Source: Clavibacter capsici (GTDB taxonomy: Bacteria; Actinomycetota; Actinomycetes; Actinomycetales; Microbacteriaceae). From it: a DNA stretch of 39,868 bases. Shown here piece by piece: positions 1 through 6,616 of the stretch. Location: positions 1 through 39,868 of the forward strand of contig NZ_CP012574.1 of the NCBI RefSeq assembly GCF_001280205.1, read 5' to 3'. A program made the translations under genes and the position numbers. The notes beneath the pieces were generated by a model, which worked only from the letters and a program-made list of their open reading frames with translations, did not search any database and was not told where the DNA came from. The first letter of the stretch is position 1, and the number at the start of each line of letters is the position of its first letter.

Positions 1-60
1 AGACGCAAGAAGACAGAGCTCTCCCTATGGCGGGAGGTGTGCTTTTTCGAGCTCCGCTGC

Positions 61-246
61 CTAGGGCTTGCGGGACCAGGCCTTGGCGATCTTCCTGATT
101 CGCTCAGCCGGCTCCTTGCTCTTGCCGAAGAGGACACGGCGCACGATCGGCGCGCCGATGATGATGGCCAGAAGCGGCGGCATCGCGGTGACAAGTGCGG
201 TCAGGAAGTTCACCTCCTCCGGGGACTCGGGAAGCAGGTTCGTCAT
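61..246 (-). CDS. Small membrane peptide, 61 aa (module A)
   Basis: This is a 61-residue protein of unknown function. Residues 1-14 are acidic (MTNLLPESPEEVNF). One hydrophobic helix follows at about 15-36 (ALVTAMPPLLAIIIGAPIV). The tail is strongly basic and ends WSRKP, so it should span the cytoplasmic membrane once with the tail inside. The start at 246 has a purine-rich ribosome site (GGAGAGG) eight bases upstream. An in-frame ATG at 366 would give 101 residues, but between this copy and its paralogue at 3216-3401 nine of the ten base differences in that extension would change the amino acid, which argues that it is untranslated leader. The paralogue is about 45% identical with no gaps. 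A type I toxin-like or membrane-signalling peptide is conceivable; nothing proves either. Confidence 0.6.
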   Translation of the reverse strand: MTNLLPESPEEVNFLTALVTAMPPLLAIIIGAPIVRRVLFGKSKEPAERIRKIAKAWSRKP

Positions 247-257
247 GACGAGCCTCT

Positions 258-374
258 CCGCAGGGGACACGCGAGCGTGTCGGGGTGGCACCGCGCCGGG
301 TGGCGCGGTGAGTTCGGGACGCACCCACGGCGAGGTCGCGGTGGGTGGGCAAGAGGAGAGCGCCACGGGCGCTC
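258..374 (-). promoter_or_regulatory. Hairpin-rich leader of the module A peptide gene
   Basis: Four perfect stem-loops lie in the untranslated region: 266-272/275-281 (GACACGC arms), 289-297/302-310 (CACCGCGCC arms), 322-328/341-347 (CACCCAC arms) and 358-364/368-374 (GAGCGCC arms). All four recur at the same spacing in module B, and the 120 bases before the start differ at only ten positions. Whether it is a cis-regulatory leader on the minus strand or an RNA from the opposite strand is not settled. The one changed pair in the second stem is G-U on the plus strand and C-A on the minus. Confidence 0.55.
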
Positions 375-467
375 GAGCTGCTCAGCTGTCATGGCCGACG
401 TCCGCCGCTGATGGTCGACCTGACCGAAAAGTTGTCGACGTGGTGCTCAGGGGCGCGTTCGGGCATG

Positions 468-492
468 AAAAAAGCCAGCCCGTGGGCTGGCT
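468..492 (-). terminator. Intrinsic terminator inside module A
   Basis: Read on the minus strand, a 9-bp stem AGCCAGCCC/GGGCTGGCT with a two-base loop is followed by TTTTTT. It lies about 220 bases upstream of the 61-codon gene, so it would stop transcription before the leader. It therefore ends an upstream RNA or acts as an attenuator. The identical hairpin is at 3623-3647. Confidence 0.75.
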
Positions 493-640
493 AGTTCGGT
501 GGGAGGGGTCCTATTCGTGCGGCCATAATCGGCTATACGGCGTGCCCACATCGTATGACGTCACTATGTCACAGTGCACAAGAGCGTTCGTGCCCTGTGT
601 CTCTGTGTGGGCATTTCGTGGGCCACGCCGGAGACGAAGA

Positions 641-661
641 AGGCCAGCGCGGGGCTGGCCT
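641..661 (-). terminator. Second terminator-like hairpin in module A
   Basis: The arms AGGCCAGC (641-648) and GCTGGCCT (654-661) form an 8-bp stem with a five-base loop. On the minus strand it is followed by TCTTCG, so the T-run is weak. It is conserved at 3796-3816, where the arms are identical and only the loop changes, which argues for function as a hairpin. Confidence 0.5.
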
Positions 662-860
662 GGATGGTGGACATAGCTCTCCACCGACAAGTTCATCGTA
701 CGACTTTTCGACCGCGGCCGCGAGGACACACACAGGCGCGGTGCGCTCTTAACCGTTGGGGAGGAAGCCACCCTGCGGCAATGTACCGGCCCAGCTCCGA
801 CATCTTGAACCTAAGGGGTGAAGCCACGGATCCCGCGCGTTCACCACCCCGCTCACCTTT

Positions 861-899
861 AAGTAGTGGGGGGACATCGTGCCCATGTCAACTGCGACG
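861..899 (-). promoter_or_regulatory. Conserved TTGACA block, possible module promoter
   Basis: On the minus strand TTGACA (891-886) is followed by a run ending CCCCACTACTT that is nearly identical in module B (TTGACA there at 4052-4047). No convincing -10 hexamer sits at 17-18 bases, so this may be a promoter of unusual type or a protein-binding site. It would drive the roughly 400-base RNA ending at 468-492. From 926 to 1181 I see no gene or clear signal. Confidence 0.35.
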
Positions 900-1181
900 G
901 GCGCCAGGGTTGTCCGAGCCTCATCATTCGATGAGGACTGTGTGGCTCCAGGGTCCGGCGAGCGGTCCGTACGTCTCACGGGCGATGCGTGCCCGGGTAT
1001 CGAACTGTCGAAAGCCGGCGGCGCGTGGAGGGCCAAGCTGGCGGAGTTCTCGGGGACAGGCTCGCTTGGATCGCCCACATGTCCGCTGCTTCGGTGGTGC
1101 CAGACGCCCTTGGCTCCCTTGGAGGACTCATCGCCACCGCCAGAACCTACGCGGCGTCGCCTGCGCGAGGCTCTGGCGTCG

Positions 1182-1841
1182 CTACTGCTGCTCTTGCGCG
1201 GTGACGGCGCGTTCGACTTCTCCGAGGAGAGCGTCGGGTGAGGTCAGCTCGAGCTGGGTGTCGTTGAGGAAGATCGTCGGGGTGCCGGTGACGCCGAGGG
1301 CGATGCCGGCGTCGAAGTCCTGCTGCACGCGCGCCTTCGTTGCTGGGTCCGAGACGACCGCGTCATACGCGGCAAGGTCGAGCCCCAGCTCGTCGGCGAA
1401 GCTGCGGAACAAGCTGGCCTTGGACCCCTGCTGCTCGCCCCACTGGGTCTGGGTGTCAAACATGCGCTGGTACATGGCCTCGAACTGCCCCTGCTGGGCG
1501 GCGGCTTCAACGGCGACAGCGGCGTTCATCGAGTTCTTGTGCGCGGGAATCGGGAAGTACCGGGTGACGAACGTGACGCGGCCAGCGTACTCCTCGCGCA
1601 GCTGCTCGACGTAGGGGTGCACGGCGAGGCAGACCTCGCATTCGAAGTCGAGGAACTCCGTGAACACGACGGACCCTTCAGGCGCCGTATCGAGGCGGTG
1701 GCTGTTTTCGGCAACGACCGTCACCGTGTCCGCATCGATGGTCGAGTCCGGTTGCGCGCGGCTGATGACGAATGCCGAGGCGAGGACCGCGACGGCGAGG
1801 CCGGCGGCGAGGGACAGCTGGATCTTGGTGGTGCGCTTCAT
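1182..1841 (-). CDS. DsbA-family thioredoxin-fold protein, membrane-anchored
   Basis: This 219-residue protein has an N-terminal signal anchor (about residues 8-28) followed by a thioredoxin fold of the DsbA/Thioredoxin_4 group. The active-site motif is CEVC at residues 68-71, and the cis-proline loop is GVTGTP near the C terminus. It should act outside the membrane as a thiol-disulfide oxidoreductase, forming or isomerising disulfides in exported proteins. The start at 1841 follows a GGAGA ribosome site; an in-frame upstream ATG adds 26 residues that overlap the previous gene and look untranslated. It is the last gene of the CmtR-transporter operon, 43 bases behind the transporter. Whether it helps the transporter, with its C-terminal CDCC, or the plasmid's cysteine-rich proteases is inference. 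Confidence 0.85.
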   Translation of the reverse strand: MKRTTKIQLSLAAGLAVAVLASAFVISRAQPDSTIDADTVTVVAENSHRLDTAPEGSVVFTEFLDFECEVCLAVHPYVEQLREEYAGRVTFVTRYFPIPAHKNSMNAAVAVEAAAQQGQFEAMYQRMFDTQTQWGEQQGSKASLFRSFADELGLDLAAYDAVVSDPATKARVQQDFDAGIALGVTGTPTIFLNDTQLELTSPDALLGEVERAVTAQEQQ

Positions 1842-1884
1842 GGGTCTCCGGGGAGGGTGGTGCGGTGACAGTGGCGGTAGGGCG

Positions 1885-2568
1885 TCAGCAGCAGTCGCAT
1901 GCCTCGACCTCGCGCTCACCGGTGAGCGCGGAGACGGGGGTCTTGCACGCGTCGCCGCGCCAGGCTTCCAGTCCCTCGCGGACGGCGAAGACCACGATGA
2001 TGAGGCCTGCGACCGGGTCTGCCCACGTCCACCCGAAGACGAGGTTCAGGACGAGACCGAGGAGGACCGCGGCGGAGAGGTAGCTGCAGATCAGCGTCTG
2101 CTTAGAGTCCGCGATCGCGGACGCGGAGCCGAGCTCCGTACCGGTGCGCCGCTCGAGGAGGCTGAGGAACGGCATGATCGCCAGGCTCACCGCTGCGAGG
2201 ATGATGCCCACGGGCGAGTGGTCGGGTTCCCGGATCCCGGTCAGCGCGAGGACCGCGTCGACGCTCACGTACGCGGCAAGCCCGAAGAAGGAGACCGCGA
2301 TGACGCGGAGCGTGACGCGTTCACGCTTCTCTGGATCCGGGGCAGCGAACTGCCAGGCGACCGCGGCCGCGGAGAGCACTTCGACGATCGAGTCCAGCCC
2401 GAACCCGATGAGCGCGGTGGAAGACGCGACTGTGCCGGCCGTGATCGCGATGATCGCCTCGATGACGTTGTAGGTGATCGTCGCGGCGACGATCCACCGG
2501 ATCCGGCGCTGGAGAAGCGTCCTGCGGGCGGGAGCGAGCACACCGGTTCGGATAGTGGTGGTGCTCAT
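1885..2568 (-). CDS. Cation diffusion facilitator family metal exporter
   Basis: This 227-residue integral membrane protein has about six hydrophobic helices (near 25-48, 53-73, 86-108, 118-136, 150-175 and 183-197). Helix 2 carries FGLDSIVEV and helix 5 carries IADSKQTLICSY, the pattern of a short CDF clade in which these polar residues replace the classical HxxxD sites. It lacks the long cytoplasmic C-terminal domain of zinc CDFs and instead ends in the cysteine cluster ACDCC. The start at 2568 overlaps the stop of the cmtR gene (ATGA), indicating translational coupling; the upstream in-frame ATG at 2586 lies inside cmtR. It probably exports Cd, Pb or a related divalent metal under CmtR control. 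The metal is inferred from the regulator, not from the transporter. Confidence 0.85.
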   Translation of the reverse strand: MSTTTIRTGVLAPARRTLLQRRIRWIVAATITYNVIEAIIAITAGTVASSTALIGFGLDSIVEVLSAAAVAWQFAAPDPEKRERVTLRVIAVSFFGLAAYVSVDAVLALTGIREPDHSPVGIILAAVSLAIMPFLSLLERRTGTELGSASAIADSKQTLICSYLSAAVLLGLVLNLVFGWTWADPVAGLIIVVFAVREGLEAWRGDACKTPVSALTGEREVEACDCC

Positions 2569-2918
2569 GCGGTTACCCCGCAGCACAGCGGAATGTCGCA
2601 GTCCTCATCTGCGCAGGGCACGCCGTCATCGACAGCCAGTACGACATCGACCAGCGCGGTCAGTGCCCGAGTGAGGTGTGCGTCCGCGATTTCGTACCGG
2701 GTAGATCGGCCCTCGGTCACGGCCACCACAATCCCGCAGCCACGAAGGCACGTCAGGTGGTTGGACACGTTGGAGCGCGTCAACTCGAGCTCCACAGCGA
2801 GCTTGCTCGGATAGCCCGGCCCCTCGAGCAGGTGCAGCAGAATTCGAGACCTAGTCGGATCGGCCATGGCCCGCCCCAGCCGGTTCATCACGTCCACGCG
2901 CGAAGCAAGAGTCAGCAT
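2565..2918 (-). CDS. cmtR: CmtR-type ArsR-family Cd/Pb-sensing repressor
   Basis: This 117-residue winged-helix repressor closely follows mycobacterial CmtR in length and motifs: RLGRAMADPTRSRIL, the recognition segment LTRSNVSNHLTCLRGCG, and a C-terminal cysteine-rich tail. Cysteines fall at 57, 61 and 102, the positions that bind cadmium or lead in CmtR. Extra cysteines at 107, 112 and 113 may add affinity. The start at 2918 matches the start of the family; the longer reading frame back to 3077 adds unrelated sequence. It heads the operon with the CDF transporter and the DsbA-like gene. It is expected to bind its own promoter and release it when metal binds. Confidence 0.9.
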   Translation of the reverse strand: MLTLASRVDVMNRLGRAMADPTRSRILLHLLEGPGYPSKLAVELELTRSNVSNHLTCLRGCGIVVAVTEGRSTRYEIADAHLTRALTALVDVVLAVDDGVPCADEDCDIPLCCGVTA

Positions 2919-2960
2919 CCACTGACCATACAGCACATAGTGACCTATCGGCAGGGAAGC
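2919..2960 (-). promoter_or_regulatory. Probable cmtR operon promoter
   Basis: On the minus strand TATGGT lies six bases before the cmtR ATG, which would give a leaderless or nearly leaderless message, common in actinobacteria. No clear -35 is seen. Autoregulation by CmtR is expected here from family knowledge. The stretch 2961-3160 shows no gene. Confidence 0.35.
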
Positions 2961-3215
2961 CCGGATCGTGGCATCCCCCGTTGGGTCACCGAGTGGAACG
3001 CTACGGGGCCTGACCCCGATACTTCGCCCCGGTGATGCGCCATCGAGAGGTACCAGAACACCGCCGTCAAGCGGCAACAGTCATAACCTGAGACGCTAGA
3101 TTCCGCGGCCAACGCTCGGCGCCGAAGTGGTCCGGAGAGGGATCCCCTGCTGAGACGCTTGAAGACAGAGCTCTCCTTAAGCGAAGAGGGTGCGCTTTTT
3201 CGAGTTCCGCGAGGC

Positions 3216-3401
3216 CTAGGGCTTGCGGTTCCAGAACTTGGTGGCCTTCCCAATGCGGTCCATCGTCTTGTCGCTCCTACGGAGCGCAGCGATGTAGACG
3301 AGCGGCGCGAAGACGAGAATCGCGACCGTCTTCGGCTGAGGCGCGAGCGTCGACACCAGGAAGTTCACCTCCTCCAGGATCTCGGGAAGCAGGATCGTCA
3401 T
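3216..3401 (-). CDS. Small membrane peptide, 61 aa (module B)
   Basis: This is the paralogue of the 61-246 peptide, also exactly 61 residues. It shares the N terminus MT.LLPE..EEVNFL and the C terminus FWNRKP. The hydrophobic helix is at about 24-41 (TVAILVFAPLVYIAAL) and the tail is basic. The middle has diverged strongly while length, charge layout and ends are kept, which fits a membrane-active peptide. The start at 3401 has the same GGAGAGG ribosome site. No family is recognised. Divergent paralogues behind near-identical leaders could mean that the leader RNA is the regulated or interacting part and the peptides have specialised. Confidence 0.6.
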   Translation of the reverse strand: MTILLPEILEEVNFLVSTLAPQPKTVAILVFAPLVYIAALRRSDKTMDRIGKATKFWNRKP

Positions 3402-3412
3402 GACGAGCCTCT

Positions 3413-3529
3413 CCGCAGGGGACACGCGAGCGTGTCGGGGTGACACCGCGCCGGACGGCGTGGTGAGTTTGGGACGCACGCACGGCGAGTTCGCGGTGAG
3501 TGCGTAAGAGGAGAGCGCCACAGGCGCTC
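3413..3529 (-). promoter_or_regulatory. Hairpin-rich leader of the module B peptide gene
   Basis: Stem-loops correspond one for one to those at 258-374: 3421-3427/3430-3436, 3444-3452/3457-3465 (one wobble pair), 3477-3483/3496-3502 (one mismatch) and 3513-3519/3523-3529. The fourth stem keeps both arms and changes only one loop base. Confidence 0.55.
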
Positions 3530-3622
3530 GAGCTGCTCAGCCGTCATGTCGGCACTACGCCGCTGAGGATCGACTTAGCCGAAAAGGTGCCGGCGGGATG
3601 CTCGCGGGCGTGTTCGGGCATG

Positions 3623-3647
3623 AAAAAAGCCAGCCCGTGGGCTGGCT
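3623..3647 (-). terminator. Intrinsic terminator inside module B
   Basis: Same 9-bp stem, two-base loop and T-run as at 468-492, identical in sequence. On the plus strand the same bases can be read as a tiny frame MKKASPWAG-stop in both copies, which I take as incidental. Confidence 0.75.
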
Positions 3648-3795
3648 AGTTCGAGGTGAGAGTTTGTGTCCGTACGGCCCTAGTCGGCCACACGACGTAC
3701 CCAAATCGTATGCAATCACTATGTCACGGTGCACAAGAGCGTCTGTGCCCTGTGTCTCGACAGCAGAACCCCGTGGGCGGCGCCGGAGACGAAGA

Positions 3796-3816
3796 AGGCC
3801 AGCGCGAGGCTGGCCT
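3796..3816 (-). terminator. Second terminator-like hairpin in module B
   Basis: Arms AGGCCAGC and GCTGGCCT with loop GCGAG, matching 641-661 except in the loop. Minus-strand direction, weak T-run. Confidence 0.45.
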
Positions 3817-4101
3817 TGACGTGAGCAGGATGCGGACATGCGCATCCGCATGTGTCCTAAGCGTACCGCGATCCGGTTGAGACCGCGCGGGCGCGCAGAA
3901 GACATGCACTAGTAACTGTAGAGGAGGAAGCCACGTCGGAGAGACGCATGACAGCAAGCTCACACCTTGAACCTACGGGGTGACGCCACCGGGCCGACTC
4001 GTCGCCGCCTTGCTCATCTTCAAGTAGTGGGGAGACATCGTGGCGCTGTCAACTGCGACGTGCGCCGGGGTCGTGCCTGCCGCACGGGTCCGCCCTGTGG
4101 C

Positions 4102-4374
4102 CTAGACGACCTTGCGGATCCACTCCCAGGTCTCCTTGTCTAGCCACCCTTGCCGCGCCTTGCCGTCGATTTCGACACAGAAGATTTCGTCGTTGGCGTC
4201 GAGGATCGGCTGTAGCGCGTCAGAGACGCCCTGCGCCGTCAGATAGGGGCCTGAGACGATCCACGTGGACTTGAGGATGTTGGCCCAGGTGCCGTAGGAC
4301 TTGATCTTCTCAATGAGCTTGTCGTATGTCTGGCCCGGCGAGTTGAGGTCGTACGAGATGAGGATGGCGGTCAT
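4102..4374 (-). CDS. Stand-alone Cas2-fold (SinR-like) small protein
   Basis: This 90-residue protein begins MTAILISYDLNSPGQTYDKL, the ferredoxin-like first strand with a YDL motif typical of the SinR/VapD/Cas2-like superfamily. TWIVSGPYLTAQGVSDAL and NDEIFCVEIDGKARQGWL follow. Members of this superfamily include Cas2 and VapD nucleases, while most SinR-like proteins have no tested function. There is no CRISPR array or cas1 here, so a CRISPR role is unlikely. The conserved Asp at residue 9 sits where Cas2 places its metal-binding aspartate. The start at 4374 has no good ribosome site; TAGCGT about ten bases upstream may be a -10 for a near-leaderless message. It is divergent from the ribbon-helix-helix gene and directly upstream of module B on the same strand. 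Confidence 0.6.
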   Translation of the reverse strand: MTAILISYDLNSPGQTYDKLIEKIKSYGTWANILKSTWIVSGPYLTAQGVSDALQPILDANDEIFCVEIDGKARQGWLDKETWEWIRKVV

Positions 4375-4433
4375 GGGTCAGACGCTATTGGCGCTAGCTC
4401 TCCATGGCCGCCCCCAGGCCGGGGGCCGCAGAC

Positions 4434-4456
4434 GCCGACACGCTGTGCGTGTCGGC
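4434..4456. promoter_or_regulatory. Perfect inverted repeat between divergent genes
   Basis: Arms GCCGACACGC and GCGTGTCGGC (10 bp, loop TGT) lie midway between the divergent starts at 4374 and 4491. It is a candidate operator for the ribbon-helix-helix protein encoded beside it, or a hairpin in an RNA leader. Confidence 0.45.
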
Positions 4457-4490
4457 CTCTTAAGGCGGCTAGCCGCGCTACCTTGGCGGC

Positions 4491-4736
4491 ATGACAGAGA
4501 AGGGCACGCCCCGACGCCCCCGCGGCTCGGTTGAGAAGGGGGTGACTCCTCGGTGGACCATCGAGGAGTCGTCTCGTGACGCCGTAAACGCGATGGCGAA
4601 GGCGGCGGGCATCTCCTCGTCGTACTTCGTCGACCTCTCGATCACGCATCTGCGTGCGGAGTTCGAAGTCGACGGTGTCCCGTCTTGGCTGCGCACCGCG
4701 CTAAGCCGTGAGGAGCTGCCGATCGAGCCCACTTAA
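4491..4736 (+). CDS. Small ribbon-helix-helix-like DNA-binding protein
   Basis: This 81-residue basic protein has an N-terminal arm rich in Arg and Pro (1-18). A strand-helix-helix pattern follows: TPRWTIEESSRDAVNAMAKA, then AGISSSYFVDLSITHLRAEF. This resembles CopG/Arc-type ribbon-helix-helix regulators that bind palindromes as dimers. TACCTT lies six bases upstream of the ATG, suggesting a near-leaderless message. It may control the inverted repeat at 4434-4456, the divergent Cas2-fold gene, or copy number of the replication gene that follows. All three are inferences from position. Confidence 0.55.
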   Translation: MTEKGTPRRPRGSVEKGVTPRWTIEESSRDAVNAMAKAAGISSSYFVDLSITHLRAEFEVDGVPSWLRTALSREELPIEPT

Positions 4737-4743
4737 CGAGCAT

Positions 4744-4767
4744 GGCCCCCCGCTTTCGCGAGGGGCC
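4744..4767 (+). terminator. Hairpin after the ribbon-helix-helix gene
   Basis: GGCCCC (4744-4749) pairs with GGGGCC (4762-4767), with an inner CGC/GCG. It lies eight bases after the stop, without a T-run, as is usual in high-G+C genomes. From 4768 to 4962 there is no gene; this may belong to the replication origin. Confidence 0.55.
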
Positions 4768-4962
4768 GAAGCACTGCGCCTTAGACCCTGACTGTTTGGC
4801 GACGGAACAGGTCTACGGCGGATCGAGTAAAGAACCGGCTTCTCAGGGCCGGGCCTTCGTCGTGCCTCCAATGAGCACATCAAGGGAAGCGAGCCCATCA
4901 TAACCACGTCCGTAGACCTCGCAACACCTCCGACACGCAAGACACGTGCGTATTTCCGCAGG

Positions 4963-6564
4963 TTGGCAAACGCCTCGAGCGAGCCGACGCTGCCCGGGTT
5001 GGAGCCGTCGAGCGCGCTCGACGCAGAGAACGCGCCGGCGTCGTGGTCGCTGCCGGTGCCGGCCGGTGCGTACGCCAAGGTGCCGGCGTGGACTTCGCCG
5101 GCCGCGTGGATGGCTGCTGTCCGTGCGGACGTGCTCTCGGCCGAGGGCCACGCTGCCCGCCGGCAGATCGACGTCAGCATTCGCGCCTACCTGGCCGTGG
5201 CGGTCGTCGAGCGCCGCTCGGCGGACTTCAAGACCGGCCGCAACGTCACCACGAGCAACGCGACCGTCTCTGAGCGTGTGTCCCGACTCGTCCGCAAGTA
5301 CGTAGCCCCTCGGGTCGTGGAGCGTGCTCGGGCGCTGCTCATCGCGCGGGGGTTCTCGGTGACGATCGTCGAGGGCCGTGAGCTCACGATCGCGGAGACG
5401 GAGAAGGCGTTCCTGTGGCACGGCGGGTACCAGGCCAAGGCGGCGTCCGTTCGGGCGCTGACGATGCCTCGCAGGCTCGTGTCTGAGCCTTCAACTGGCG
5501 ACCTATCTGTCTTTGAACAAGACACACCCCCCAGTCCAGTTCTTAAGTTGGTCACCAAGAGCCGTCGCGCGTCGAAAACTCGCCCTCCGCAGGCTCCGCA
5601 GCAGCACGCTGCCGCGCGCAGGATGGCCGCTTCGCGGCCGGCATCGACGAATCCGAAGTGCGAAGTCCCGAAGGACCGGGCACCTCGGGCGTTGGCGACG
5701 ATTCGTCTCGCGGCGCAGCTCCAGCAGCGCATGCCGTGGCTTGGGCGGGGCATTCACCAGGGGCATGTCTGCGACATGCTCGACCGGAACCTCGACACTT
5801 CGCGCTATGCGCGATGGGTCGAGCGCGACGGCCGCCGGGTGCTCCTGGTTGATGACCGGGATATCACGTCCCGGATCGAAGCGAAGTTCCGGGATCTGGG
5901 GGTTCCGTTCCTTGATGCGCCTGTGCAGCGCGACCCGATCGGATATCTCGCGTGGGGTATTCAGATGGCGATTGATCCGAGCGAGGAGACACGCATGGAG
6001 CGATACGACCGTGAGCAGGATGCCGCTGCCGAGCGCACCCAGCAGCGCCAGGCGGAGGCCGCTCGGGAGGCCGCGCGTCGCGGCGTCGAGGACTCCCCCG
6101 AGCACCGTGCGTTCCTGGAGCAGGAACGCGAGCTCCGCGCAGCCGCGTCTCGGCGCCGGCCGACGCCGGCCGTGCCGGTCGCACTCCCCCACGAGCCGAC
6201 GCGACGCTCGACCGAGGACGGGGCGTCGGTCGGGATCGACGAGCTTGTCACGGCGGCGCTCCTCGGCGAGGGCCGACACCCGGCGGAGTTCCCCACCGGT
6301 GTCCAGGAGCTGCACGGCCGCGTGCTCCGCCTTGCGCGGATGCTCACCGCTCGCGGCTGGGAGCTCGACGCGGACGCTGCTCGCGCAGCGGGCGACGTCG
6401 TGCTGACGGACGCGGCCGGCGTCGGCCGCATCGCCTTCGCTCCTCCGGCCGAGCTGCCGGCGGATGCCGTCTGGCGGACCGGCGCCGACGGCGCCGAGCT
6501 CGCCGACGACGTGACCGTGCACGAGTACATCGCGGGTGTGGAGAACGCACGCCGCGGTCGCTGA
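4963..6564 (+). CDS. Plasmid replication initiator, winged-helix type
   Basis: A protein of about 533 residues resembling Rep proteins of Microbacteriaceae plasmids. The segment VPAGAYAKVPAWTSPAAW (about 32-49) is characteristic. It is followed by a winged-helix region at about 65-145 (helix-turn-helix around TTSNATVSERVSRLVRKYV, wing near GFSVTIVEGRE). The C-terminal half holds an Arg/Glu/Ala-rich coiled coil (about 345-405) and an unrecognised domain. It should bind the origin and start replication. The start is uncertain: TTG at 4963 opens the frame with no good ribosome site, and the TTG near 4999 is an alternative. A 172-bp hairpin block follows the stop immediately. The right end of the window repeats only its first 71 codons. 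Confidence 0.75.
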   Translation: MANASSEPTLPGLEPSSALDAENAPASWSLPVPAGAYAKVPAWTSPAAWMAAVRADVLSAEGHAARRQIDVSIRAYLAVAVVERRSADFKTGRNVTTSNATVSERVSRLVRKYVAPRVVERARALLIARGFSVTIVEGRELTIAETEKAFLWHGGYQAKAASVRALTMPRRLVSEPSTGDLSVFEQDTPPSPVLKLVTKSRRASKTRPPQAPQQHAAARRMAASRPASTNPKCEVPKDRAPRALATIRLAAQLQQRMPWLGRGIHQGHVCDMLDRNLDTSRYARWVERDGRRVLLVDDRDITSRIEAKFRDLGVPFLDAPVQRDPIGYLAWGIQMAIDPSEETRMERYDREQDAAAERTQQRQAEAAREAARRGVEDSPEHRAFLEQERELRAAASRRRPTPAVPVALPHEPTRRSTEDGASVGIDELVTAALLGEGRHPAEFPTGVQELHGRVLRLARMLTARGWELDADAARAAGDVVLTDAAGVGRIAFAPPAELPADAVWRTGADGAELADDVTVHEYIAGVENARRGR

Positions 6565-6570
6565 CCCCGG

Positions 6571-6605
6571 CGTCAAACTGGTCGCACGGTGCGACCGGTT
6601 TGACG
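6571..6605. repeat. 17-bp-arm inverted repeat directly after rep
   Basis: Arms 6571-6587 and 6589-6605 pair with one mismatch around a single base, centred on GTCGCACGGTGCGAC. It lies seven bases after the rep stop, so it could terminate rep, but a near-perfect palindrome with no loop also fits an initiator-binding site. Confidence 0.8.
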
Positions 6606-6616
6606 ACTGGTTGCGG

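Larger units (their letters stand above)
8..925 (-). other. Module A: structured leader plus 61-residue membrane peptide
   Basis: This block of about 900 bp is repeated in diverged form at 3161-4086 (module B). The order of elements, read on the minus strand, is the same in both: a conserved block containing TTGACA (A 886-891), a block near 804-827, a block near 761-771, a terminator-like hairpin (641-661), a second hairpin with a T-run (468-492), a hairpin-rich leader (258-374), the 61-codon gene, and a conserved 3' stretch with agacagagctctcc. Only the 61-codon gene looks protein coding. The rest appears to act as RNA or DNA signals. I do not recognise the module from any described system. 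Confidence 0.7.
3161..4086 (-). other. Module B: second structured leader plus membrane peptide
   Basis: This is the diverged partner of module A with the same order of elements: TTGACA block (4039-4060), block 3966-3989, block 3924-3934, hairpin 3796-3816, terminator 3623-3647, four-hairpin leader 3413-3529, peptide gene 3216-3401, and the agacagagctctcc stretch at 3164. The noncoding blocks stay aligned while the segments between them have drifted. It directly abuts the Cas2-fold gene at 4102-4374. The metal operon lies between the two modules. Confidence 0.7.
1..5176. repeat. Left copy of terminal redundancy (contig overlap)
   Basis: Bases 1-5176 match 34693-39868 with a constant offset of 34,692, and every open reading frame in the first stretch reappears at that offset. 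The right copy ends inside the replication gene exactly where the window stops. Exact identity over 5 kb, in direct orientation at both ends, is what an untrimmed circular assembly produces. A true terminal duplication on a linear plasmid is possible but less likely. Confidence 0.95.

Noticed and set aside
465-494. Tiny plus-strand frame MKKASPWAG-stop on the terminator hairpin, present in both modules
   Set aside because: No ribosome site, and the bases are fully explained by the minus-strand stem and T-run; identity in both copies follows from the hairpin.
574-1614. 346-codon plus-strand open frame across module A and the DsbA-like gene
   Set aside because: It runs antisense to a clear DsbA-like gene; its length comes from high G+C, and its sequence has Arg/Ser/Cys-rich shadow composition.
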